Shown here: positions 50,169 to 57,537 of the stretch, one piece after another
Layout of the letters: each line of letters opens with the position of its first letter
Position numbering within the stretch: position 1 is the first letter of the stretch
Origin: Actinokineospora baliensis
GTDB lineage: Bacteria; Actinomycetota; Actinomycetes; Mycobacteriales; Pseudonocardiaceae
Assembly: GCF_016907695.1 (NCBI RefSeq)
Contig: NZ_JAFBCK010000001.1
Span: 1,860,001 to 1,924,000, forward strand
Direction of reading: 5' to 3'
Length of the DNA: 64,000 bases
Position numbers and translations under genes: made by a program
The notes under the pieces: model-generated
What the model was told of the DNA's origin: nothing
The model's input: only the letters and a program-made list of their open reading frames with translations
Databases searched by the model: none

Positions 50169-53100
50169 TCAGCGCTTGCCCGGCCACGCGGCGATCGGGT
50201 TGCCCAGCCAGCGACTGCCGTCCGGTACCGATTCACCCCGCATGACCAGCGACGCCGGGCCCACAGTGGTCCGTTCGCCGATGGACGCGCCGGGCAGCAC
50301 GATCCCGTGCGGACCGAGCGTGCCGCCCTCGCCCACGGTCACCTGCGCCATGCGCATCACGCGGTCGTGGAACAGGTGGGTCTGCAGCACGCAGCCGCGG
50401 TTGACCGTGGCGCCGTCGCCGACGTGCACGAGGTCGGCTTCGGGCAGCCAATAGGTCTCCACCCACGCGCCCTTGCCGATCTTGGCGCCCAGGCCGCGCA
50501 GCCACACGGACAGCAGCGGCGAGCCGTGCGCCCAAGTCGCGAACCACGGCACTGCGAGCATCTCGACGAAGGTGTCCGCCAACTCGTTGCGCCACACGAA
50601 CGAGCTCCACAGCGGATGGTCCACAGTGCCGAAGCGACCCACCAGTGCCCACTTCGCCGCGATCGCCACTAGGCAAGCGACAACACCCGCGCCGAACAGC
50701 AGGAGACCCGCAACCGCGAGGCCCAGCCAGAAACCGGTGTAGGTCAGCGCTGCCGCGACCAGGAACAGAAGCGCGGTTGACGCCATGACCGGAACCACGC
50801 GGCACACCTCAACCAACGCGCGCGCGACCATGAGCCTCTTAGGCGGATCGAAGGTCTTGCTCTCGTCGGAGTCTTCAACCGTGCGCGGCAGCTTGATTGG
50901 CGGCATACCAAGGTAAGAGGAGCCAGCCTTGGCCTTCTTAGGCGTAGAGGACAGCACACCGACGAGGCCCCGCTTGGGGACAGCCCGGCCGGGCGCGGTC
51001 ATGCCGGAGTTGCCGAGGAAGGCGCGCTTTCCGATGCTCGCCTCGCCGATCCGCAGCCAACCGCCGCCGAGCTCGTAAGAGCCGATCATCGTGTCGTCGG
51101 CGAGGAAGGCGCCATCGCCAACGGTGGTCATGCTCGGCAGTGCCAGCACCGTCGATGCCTCGACCCGCTTGCCGACCTTCATGCCAAGCGCCCGTAGCCA
51201 CACCGGGGTCAGCAGGCTCGCGTACATCGGGAACAGCCCGGAGCGGGCCATCTCCATCAGTCGCTCGGTCGCCCAGGCCTGCCACGCGACGCGGCTGTGC
51301 ACGGCGTGCTTACCAGCCCGGAGGCGTAGCGACAGCAGCCGAACCAGGACCAGGATGAGCAGCGCGTACGCGGCCATCCAGGTCAGCGTCACGGCCGGAA
51401 CCGCCACCATCGCCTGGACAGTCGCAGCGCCGAGCGTCGTCGTCCCTTCGAGGAACGCGGACAGCACCAGCAGCGCCGGTACGGCTGCCGCGATCGGCAG
51501 CACACTCAGCACGAACGACGTCATCGCGTAGATGGCCACCCAGCGACGACGACGCGCGGGACGGGAGCCGGTGGCGTTGGCCTTACCGGTGCGCGCGGCG
51601 GGGGACCCGGACCAACGCTGCCCGGCGGGAACTACGCCGAGCACACCAGAGCCCGCAGCGACCTCGGCACGCTTACCCACCCGCGAACCGGGGAACAGCG
51701 TGCTGCGCGCGCCGACCGTGGCGTGGGCGTCCACCCGAACCTGGCCGATGTGCAGTACGTCGCCGTCCAGCCAATGGCCGGAGAGGTCCACCTCGGGCTC
51801 GATGGCCGCGCCGCGACCAAGCCGCAGCATGCCGGTGACCGGCGGCAGCGAGTGCAGGTCGACCTCGTCGCCGATCCGCGCGCCGAGTGCACGCGCGTAG
51901 TGCGTCATCCACGGCGCCCCTTGGAGCCCGGCGGCGCCCGTAAGGTCCACGATCCGTTCCGCGGCCCACAGCCGCAGGTGGACACTGCCGCCACGCGGGT
52001 ACGAGCCCGGTTTCACGCCGCGCAGCAGCAGGCGTGCGCTACCGGCCGCGAGGGCCATACGACCCCACGGGCTCAGGAAGACGAACCAGCCCGCGAGGAC
52101 GAGCCACCACGACACGTGGGGCGCCCACGAGAAGCCCAAGATGTTGTTCACCGCAGCCAGTGCGACGACCCACCGGGCGCCAACGACCGTCAGCATCGGG
52201 AGGGTCAAGAGCGTCTGGATGACCTGCGCGCGGCGCGGCGTCGGCAGGACGACCCGGTCGACCTGGGTGCTGGCCGCGGCCGCGTCGATGTGGTCGGCGA
52301 GCTTGCCCAGCGTGGGGTGCTGGTAGAGGTCCGCGACCGCGATGCTCGAATACTGCTCGCGGATCTTCGAGACCAGCTGCGCGGCGGACAGGCTGCCACC
52401 GCCGTTGGCGAAGAAGTCGGCCCTCGGGCTGCTGACCGCCACACCGAGCAGGTCGCGCCAGAGACCGGCCAGCCAGCGCTGGGTGTCGGTCAGCGCTGCC
52501 GTGTCGACCTCGGAGGTGTCGAGGTCCAGCGGCCACGGCAGTGCGTTGCGGTCGACCTTGCCGGACGTGCGGGTCGGCAGGGTGTCGACTTCGGCGATAA
52601 GAGGCACCAAAGCGGCCGGGAGCTCGGTCCGCAGCTGCTCCACAGCGGCGTCAGCGTCGAAACCCTCGGTCGCGACCACGTAGCCGACAAGAAGTTGGTT
52701 ACCGGCGGCCGTAGTGCGAACAGCGGCGGCAGCGCCAGCCACGTTCGGCAGGCCCTGCAGCGCGGCATCGACCTCGCCGAGTTCGATGCGCCTACCGCCG
52801 AGCTTGATCTGCTCGTCGGCCCGGCCGAGGAACAGCAGCCCCTCGGGTTCGGCCTTCACCATGTCGCCACTGCGGTACGCGCGGTCCCACGACAGCGCGG
52901 GCAGCGCGGCGAACTTCTCGGCGTCCTTCACCGGGTCCAGGTAGCGGGCCAGGCCCGCGCCACCGATGACGAGCTGGCCGGTGCCGCCCATCGGCACCAG
53001 CTCGCCAGCCTCGTCGACGACGGCCAGCTCCCAGCCGTCGAGCGGCAGGCCGATGCGCACCGGGCCCTCGCCGGTCATCCTGGCGCCGCAGGCCACCACG

Positions 53101-54068
53101 GTCGCCTCGGTCGGGCCGTAGGTGTTCCACACCTCCCGGCCCTCGATGGCCAGCCGCTCGGCCAGCTCGGGCGGGCACGCCTCGCCGCCGAAGATCAGCA
53201 GCCGGATGTCGTCGAGCGCGTCGGCGGGCCACAGCGCGGCCAGCGTCGGCACGGTCGACACCACGGTGATGGCCTTCTCGACCAGCCACGGGCCCAGGTC
53301 GACGCCGGTGCGCACCAGAGCGCGCGGCGCGGCGACGAGGCACGCCCCGTTGCGCCAGGCCAGCCACATCTCCTCGCACGAGGCGTCGAACGCGACGGAC
53401 AGGCCCGCCAAGACGCGGTCGTCGGCGTTGATGGGCTCGTCGGGCAGGAACAGCTCCGCCTCGGCGTCCACGAACGCGGCGGCGCTGCGGTGGCTCACCG
53501 CGACGCCCTTGGGCTTACCAGTGGAGCCTGAGGTGAAGATGATCCAGGCGTCGTCCTCGGTGGTCGGCGCGCCGGGGCGCCCGAGCGGGGTGGCGCCGGG
53601 CCGCAGGGTGATGGACCGGTGCTCACCGAGGATCGCGCAAGCGTTTGCCTCGCCGAAGACCAGTTCGGCGCGCTCGTCCGGGTCGTCGAAGTCGACCGGC
53701 ACGTAGGCGGCACCGGCGGCGAGCGCGGCGAGGATGCAGATGTAGAGGTCGGCGGTGCCGGACGGGGCGCGGATGCCCACCCGGTCGCCGCGGCCGACAC
53801 CGGCCTCGGCCAGCCGCGCGGCCAGGGTGCCGACCTCGGCCAGCAGGGCGCGGTAGCTGAGCACGGTGGTGCCGTCGTCGATGGCGTCCGCGTCGGGGTG
53901 CCGGGCGGCGGTGGCGGTCAGCACGTCGACCAGGGTGCGCGGTGCGCTCTCCGGGCCCGCGCGGAACACGGCGAGCCCCAGCGCCGCGGCGTCGGCGAGC
54001 GGGTCGAGGGCGGTGAGCAGAGGAGCCGGGGGGTGGACCATCGTCATCGCGGCGAACGCATTTCTCAC
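50169..54068 (-). CDS. Pls/PosA-class single-module NRPS, probable homo-poly(amino acid) synthetase
   Basis: 1299 residues, close to the 1319 of Streptomyces Pls. Adenylation domain 45-510: A3 FTSGSTGKPKG (178-188), A5 NTYGPTE (315-321), A10 Lys504. Carrier domain 530-600 with the phosphopantetheine Ser559 in FFANGGGSL. From about 615 to the end, about six membrane segments alternate with three soluble blocks that contain hexapeptide-repeat acyltransferase-like sequence (WLDGDVLHIGQVRVDAHATV and similar); this is the Pls terminal domain that joins monomers without a condensation or thioesterase domain. By alignment with GrsA the pocket is Asp228, Ala229, Glu232, Ser271, Ile292, Gly294, Thr316, Val324, Val325, Lys504, i.e. 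DAESIGTVVK, near the lysine code DAESIGSVCK. Product inferred: a polymer of lysine or a related basic amino acid. Confidence 0.88.
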   Translation of the reverse strand: MRNAFAAMTMVHPPAPLLTALDPLADAAALGLAVFRAGPESAPRTLVDVLTATAARHPDADAIDDGTTVLSYRALLAEVGTLAARLAEAGVGRGDRVGIRAPSGTADLYICILAALAAGAAYVPVDFDDPDERAELVFGEANACAILGEHRSITLRPGATPLGRPGAPTTEDDAWIIFTSGSTGKPKGVAVSHRSAAAFVDAEAELFLPDEPINADDRVLAGLSVAFDASCEEMWLAWRNGACLVAAPRALVRTGVDLGPWLVEKAITVVSTVPTLAALWPADALDDIRLLIFGGEACPPELAERLAIEGREVWNTYGPTEATVVACGARMTGEGPVRIGLPLDGWELAVVDEAGELVPMGGTGQLVIGGAGLARYLDPVKDAEKFAALPALSWDRAYRSGDMVKAEPEGLLFLGRADEQIKLGGRRIELGEVDAALQGLPNVAGAAAAVRTTAAGNQLLVGYVVATEGFDADAAVEQLRTELPAALVPLIAEVDTLPTRTSGKVDRNALPWPLDLDTSEVDTAALTDTQRWLAGLWRDLLGVAVSSPRADFFANGGGSLSAAQLVSKIREQYSSIAVADLYQHPTLGKLADHIDAAAASTQVDRVVLPTPRRAQVIQTLLTLPMLTVVGARWVVALAAVNNILGFSWAPHVSWWLVLAGWFVFLSPWGRMALAAGSARLLLRGVKPGSYPRGGSVHLRLWAAERIVDLTGAAGLQGAPWMTHYARALGARIGDEVDLHSLPPVTGMLRLGRGAAIEPEVDLSGHWLDGDVLHIGQVRVDAHATVGARSTLFPGSRVGKRAEVAAGSGVLGVVPAGQRWSGSPAARTGKANATGSRPARRRRWVAIYAMTSFVLSVLPIAAAVPALLVLSAFLEGTTTLGAATVQAMVAVPAVTLTWMAAYALLILVLVRLLSLRLRAGKHAVHSRVAWQAWATERLMEMARSGLFPMYASLLTPVWLRALGMKVGKRVEASTVLALPSMTTVGDGAFLADDTMIGSYELGGGWLRIGEASIGKRAFLGNSGMTAPGRAVPKRGLVGVLSSTPKKAKAGSSYLGMPPIKLPRTVEDSDESKTFDPPKRLMVARALVEVCRVVPVMASTALLFLVAAALTYTGFWLGLAVAGLLLFGAGVVACLVAIAAKWALVGRFGTVDHPLWSSFVWRNELADTFVEMLAVPWFATWAHGSPLLSVWLRGLGAKIGKGAWVETYWLPEADLVHVGDGATVNRGCVLQTHLFHDRVMRMAQVTVGEGGTLGPHGIVLPGASIGERTTVGPASLVMRGESVPDGSRWLGNPIAAWPGKR

Positions 54069-54152
54069 CTTTTCTTGCAGCTATGCGGAGGGCGGTTGCC
54101 CCAGGTCGTGGCCGTTCCAGCGCCACGACCAGAGCACGTTACCGGTCGTGAC

Positions 54153-54171
54153 ATCGACCTGTCTCGTCGAT
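54153..54171. promoter_or_regulatory. Inverted repeat in the pls-padR intergenic region, site 1
   Basis: ATCGAC, 7 bp, GTCGAT. A perfect 6-bp palindrome arm pair about 85 bp upstream of the synthetase start. Confidence 0.4.
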
Positions 54172-54232
54172 CTATTACCGACGTGGTGCGGTTCACATCC
54201 TTGTGCCACAAGGGTTTTCCTATCGGGATCAG

Positions 54233-54249
54233 ATATCGGTTCACGATAT
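54233..54249. promoter_or_regulatory. PadR-type operator candidate, site 2
   Basis: ATATCG, 5 bp, CGATAT. A perfect inverted repeat with the ATAT-rich arms usual for PadR operators, in an unusually A+T-rich patch of the divergent promoter region. Confidence 0.55.
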
Positions 54250-54298
54250 TTGCGGTTGCTGGGCCGTGTGGACTGCGGTTTTCGCCGCTTCTCCTGCT

Positions 54299-54319
54299 CG
54301 ATATCGAGGTGCGATATCG
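54299..54319. promoter_or_regulatory. PadR-type operator candidate, site 3
   Basis: CGATATC, 7 bp, GATATCG. A perfect inverted repeat ending 7 bp before the padR start codon, sharing the GATATC core with site 2; suitable for autorepression. Confidence 0.6.
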
Positions 54320-54326
54320 TGGAGCG

Positions 54327-54626
54327 ATGGATGTGGTGCGTGAGTTCGCCAACGGGGCGCTGCGGTTGCGGGTGCTGCGCTACGCGGCCAACGAGGAGGT
54401 CCACGGGGCCTTGCTGACCGAGGAGTTGGCCGCACGGGGGCACCGCGTGTCGCCGGGCACGCTGTACCCGCTGCTGCACCGGCTGCAGGAGGCCGGGCTG
54501 CTCAAGTCGCGCACCGAGGTCGTCGGCGGCAGGCGGGTCCGCCGCTACCGGACGACCAAACGCGGCAAGAAGGTCCTGGCCGACTGCAAGGCCGTGCTGG
54601 CCGAACTGGCCGACGACGTGGCCTGA
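54327..54626 (+). CDS. PadR-family transcriptional regulator
   Basis: A 99-residue winged-helix protein of the minimal PadR size: MDVVREFANGALRLRVLRYA, then VHGALLTEELAARGHRVSPG and TLYPLLHRLQEAGLL (recognition helix and wing). It is divergent from the Pls-like gene, with three inverted repeats between them, so it likely controls that operon and itself. ATG 54327 is set by homology; much longer in-frame extensions run through the promoter region. coxE starts 34 bp after its stop. Confidence 0.9.
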   Translation: MDVVREFANGALRLRVLRYAANEEVHGALLTEELAARGHRVSPGTLYPLLHRLQEAGLLKSRTEVVGGRRVRRYRTTKRGKKVLADCKAVLAELADDVA

Positions 54627-54660
54627 GCGGCCACCCGGTGACCTGGGGCACACTGCGGGG

Positions 54661-55758
54661 GTGAGTCAGGTAGCCCCGCTCCCCGGTTTCGTCGGGTTCG
54701 CAGTGGCGTTGCGAGCCGCTGGCGTGAACTGCGGTTCAGAGCGCGTAAGGGCCTACCTGGCTGCCATAGAGCTGCTCGACCTCGCAGACGTCAACCAGGC
54801 CTACTGGGCGGGCAGGCTCACCCTGTGCTCCGAGCCCGACGACCTGCCCCGCTACGACAACGCCTTCCACGCCTGGTTCAGCGGTGACACCCCACGCGCG
54901 CCTAGGCCGACCCAGGACCCTCGGCCAAAGCGCGGTCACATCGCTGCTCTAGTCGCGGGCAGGTCCACTGATGGCGAGAGCGCTACTCACATAGACCCGC
55001 TGGCCAGCTCCGCGGAGGTCCTGCGGCACCGGGATCTTGCCGACCTCACTGCCGCGGAGCGGGCACACCTGCGCGAGATGATCGACCTTTTGCGTCCCGA
55101 GCCACCCCAGCGACCTGCGGTGCGGTGGCGCCCCAACCGACGCGGCCGGGTCGACGAGCGCCGCACGCTGCGCATGATGCGTGCCACGGGCGGCGAGCCC
55201 ATGCGCATCGCCCGTAAACGCCGGGCCAGTAGGCCTCGTCGGGTGGTCCTGCTGGTCGACGTGTCCGGCTCGATGACGCCCTACGCAGACGCGCTGCTGC
55301 GTTTCGCACACGCTATGGCTCGTCGCGCGCCTACAGAGGTGTTCACCCTCGGGACCCGCCTAACGCGGCTCACTCGACAACTACGCCAACGCGACCCCGA
55401 ACAGGCTCTTACCGCTGCCGCCCGCGCGGTGCCCGACTTCGCCGGTGGTACCCGGCTCGGTGAGACGCTCCGGGCGTTCTTGGACCGCTGGGGTCAACGG
55501 GGTGTCGCGCGGCAGGCGGTCGTCGTGCTGTTCTCCGACGGGTGGGAGCGCGGCGACCCGTCGCTACTCGCCGCCCAGATGGCCAGGCTGAGCCGCCTCG
55601 CGCACCGGGTGCTCTGGGTCAACCCGCACGCGGGAGCAGCGTCCTACGAGCCCGTGCAGTCCGGCATCGCGGCGGCACTACCGCACGTTGACCGGTTGCT
55701 CGCCGGGCACAGCGTGGCCACACTCGACCTCTTGCTCCGGGAGGTGCGCCGTGCGTGA
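54661..55758 (+). CDS. coxE: CoxE-type VWA-domain protein
   Basis: A 365-residue protein with a C-terminal von Willebrand factor A domain. MIDAS begins VVLLVDVSGSMTPYADALLR (about 198-217), with later Thr in GGTRLGETL and Asp in VVVLFSDGWERGD. The N-terminal part (FVGFAVALRAAGVNCGSERV) is typical of CoxE. It pairs with the CoxD ATPase for maturation of the molybdenum hydroxylase. It overlaps xdhC by 8 bp. Confidence 0.9.
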   Translation: MSQVAPLPGFVGFAVALRAAGVNCGSERVRAYLAAIELLDLADVNQAYWAGRLTLCSEPDDLPRYDNAFHAWFSGDTPRAPRPTQDPRPKRGHIAALVAGRSTDGESATHIDPLASSAEVLRHRDLADLTAAERAHLREMIDLLRPEPPQRPAVRWRPNRRGRVDERRTLRMMRATGGEPMRIARKRRASRPRRVVLLVDVSGSMTPYADALLRFAHAMARRAPTEVFTLGTRLTRLTRQLRQRDPEQALTAAARAVPDFAGGTRLGETLRAFLDRWGQRGVARQAVVVLFSDGWERGDPSLLAAQMARLSRLAHRVLWVNPHAGAASYEPVQSGIAAALPHVDRLLAGHSVATLDLLLREVRRA

Positions 55759-56863
55759 CGTGCTCGACGAGGTCCTGCGCCGCTACCAGGCGGGCGAGCC
55801 GGTCGCTCTCGGGACCGTCGTCGCCACCTTCTCGTCCGCACCGAGGTCACCTGGCGCAGCCATGGTGGTCGCGACGGATGGCACCGTCACCGGCAGTGTC
55901 TCTGGGGGGTGCGTCGAAGGAGCCGTCTACGAACTCGGCAGGGAAGTCCTCGACACCGGTAGTCCTGTTCTGCAGCGCTATGGCGTGAGCGATGACGACG
56001 CCTTCGGGGTGGGTCTTACCTGCGGCGGGATCATCGACATCTATGTAGAGCGCATCGCCGCCGACACCTTCGCCGAGTTCGAGCAGCTCGCCGAGTCGGT
56101 GCGGGCCGAGGTCCCCGTCGCTGTCGCGACCGTCGTCGCCCACAGCGACCCGGACCGGCTGGGGCGGCGCATCCTCGTCTGGACGGACCGGCACGCCGGG
56201 AGCACCGGCTCGGACCGGGTCGACGCCGCCGTCGTCGACGACGCCCGCGGCCTGCTCGCGGCGGGGCGCACCGGCATGCTCGGGTACGGCCCGGACGGGG
56301 AGCGGCGCGGCGAGGGCATGTCGGTGTTCGTCAGCTCGTTCGAACCACCGCCCCGCATGCTGGTGTTCGGCGCGATCGACTTCGCGGCCGCCATGGCGCG
56401 GATGGGCGCCTACCTCGGCTACCGGGTCACGGTCTGCGACGCGCGGCCCGTCTTCGCCACGACCAGCAGGTTCCCCAGCGCCCACGAGGTGGTGGTCGAC
56501 TGGCCGCACCGCTACCTGGAGCGGCAGCTCGCCGAGGGCAAGGTCGACGAGCGCACGGTCGTCACGGTCCTGACCCACGACCCCAAGTTCGACGTCCCCG
56601 TCCTGCAGGTCGCGCTGCGCGCGAAGCTCGGCTACGTCGGTGCCATGGGGTCGCGGCGCACCCACGCGGACCGGCTGGCCCGCCTGCGCGACGCCGGTCT
56701 GACCGAGGCCGACCTGACTGCGCTGGCTTCGCCTATAGGCCTCGACCTGGGCGCGCGGACCCCGGAGGAGACCGCCGTGTCGATCGCGGCGGAGATCATC
56801 GCGACCCGGTGGGGCGGTGGCGGGCAGCGGCTGTCCGTCCTGTCCGGACGCATCCACGGCTAG
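55751..56863 (+). CDS. coxF: XdhC/CoxF-family molybdenum-cofactor maturation protein
   Basis: 370 residues. N-terminal XdhC/CoxI domain (RSPGAAMVVATDGTVTGSVS, GGCVEGAVY, GLTCGGIIDIYVE) and C-terminal Rossmann domain (MLVFGAIDFAAAMARMGAYL, then GYVGAMGSRRTHADRLARL). XdhC proteins bind molybdenum cofactor, support its sulfuration and insert it into xanthine-dehydrogenase-type enzymes. GTG 55751 lies inside the end of coxE, so the genes are coupled. Confidence 0.9.
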   Translation: MRDVLDEVLRRYQAGEPVALGTVVATFSSAPRSPGAAMVVATDGTVTGSVSGGCVEGAVYELGREVLDTGSPVLQRYGVSDDDAFGVGLTCGGIIDIYVERIAADTFAEFEQLAESVRAEVPVAVATVVAHSDPDRLGRRILVWTDRHAGSTGSDRVDAAVVDDARGLLAAGRTGMLGYGPDGERRGEGMSVFVSSFEPPPRMLVFGAIDFAAAMARMGAYLGYRVTVCDARPVFATTSRFPSAHEVVVDWPHRYLERQLAEGKVDERTVVTVLTHDPKFDVPVLQVALRAKLGYVGAMGSRRTHADRLARLRDAGLTEADLTALASPIGLDLGARTPEETAVSIAAEIIATRWGGGGQRLSVLSGRIHG

Positions 56864-56981
56864 TCGGCGCCGTCCCCAGTGGAACCACGCTGACCTGCGG
56901 ATACCCCAATGGCGGGGGTCAGTTGTCCACAGGTCGGCCGATCGGGCTTGTCGGGACGGTCGAACCGGGGCAGGCTGGTTT

Positions 56982-57010
56982 GTGAGCCCGATCACGCGCC
57001 ACGGGCTCAC
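56982..57010. promoter_or_regulatory. Inverted repeat before coxS
   Basis: GTGAGCCCG, 11 bp, CGGGCTCAC: a perfect 9-base inverted repeat in the 182-bp gap between xdhC and coxS, ending 35 bp before the coxS start. It could be an operator or a processing hairpin that sets structural-gene expression apart from the maturation genes. Confidence 0.4.
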
Positions 57011-57045
57011 CCGGGCTGACCACCACGCCACCGCTGGGAGGCAGG

Positions 57046-57537
57046 ATGCGCATCACCGTCACCGTCGACGGGACCACCTACACCGACGAGGTGGAACCGC
57101 GAAAGCTGCTGGTCCACCACTTGCGCGAGACCATCGGCAAGACCGGGACCGTCGTCGGCTGCGACACGAGCAACTGCGGCTCGTGCACGGTGCACCTCAA
57201 CGGCCAGAGCGTGAAGTCCTGCTCGGTGCTCGCCGTGCAGGCCGACGGCGCCGAGGTCACCACCATCGAGGGCCTCGCCCGCGACGGCGTGCTGCACCCC
57301 GTGCAGCAGGCCTTCCACGACAACCACGCCCTGCAGTGCGGTTTCTGCACGCCGGGGATGATCATGCAGTCGATCGACCTGCTCGCCGACGACCCGGACC
57401 CGGACGAGGACACCGTCCGGCACGGCCTGGAGGGCAACCTCTGCCGCTGCACCGGCTACCAGAACATCGTCCGGGCGGTCCAGGACGCGGCCCAGAAGCT
57501 CAAGCCCGGGTCGCACCAGCCGGTTGGGGGTCAGTGA
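57046..57537 (+). CDS. coxS: Molybdenum hydroxylase iron-sulfur subunit
   Basis: A 163-residue protein with two [2Fe-2S] domains. The ferredoxin-type site is [16 protein letters not shown] plus a fourth Cys in VKSC; the helical site is CGFCTPGM and CRCTGY. Length and order match CoxS. It passes electrons from the molybdenum site to the FAD subunit. ATG 57046 follows GGGAGGCAG; its stop overlaps the coxL start by one base. Confidence 0.95.
   Translation: MRITVTVDGTTYTDEVEPRKLLVHHLRETIGKTGTVVGCDTSNCGSCTVHLNGQSVKSCSVLAVQADGAEVTTIEGLARDGVLHPVQQAFHDNHALQCGFCTPGMIMQSIDLLADDPDPDEDTVRHGLEGNLCRCTGYQNIVRAVQDAAQKLKPGSHQPVGGQ

Noticed and set aside
53619..54326. Long N-terminal extension of the PadR gene
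   Set aside because: It runs antisense to the synthetase A domain and through the operator region; the PadR domain starts at 54327.
48505..54660. Mobile island with attachment sites around the Pls-like block
   Set aside because: No integrase, transposase, tRNA or flanking direct repeats were found, so only a gene-order argument remains.
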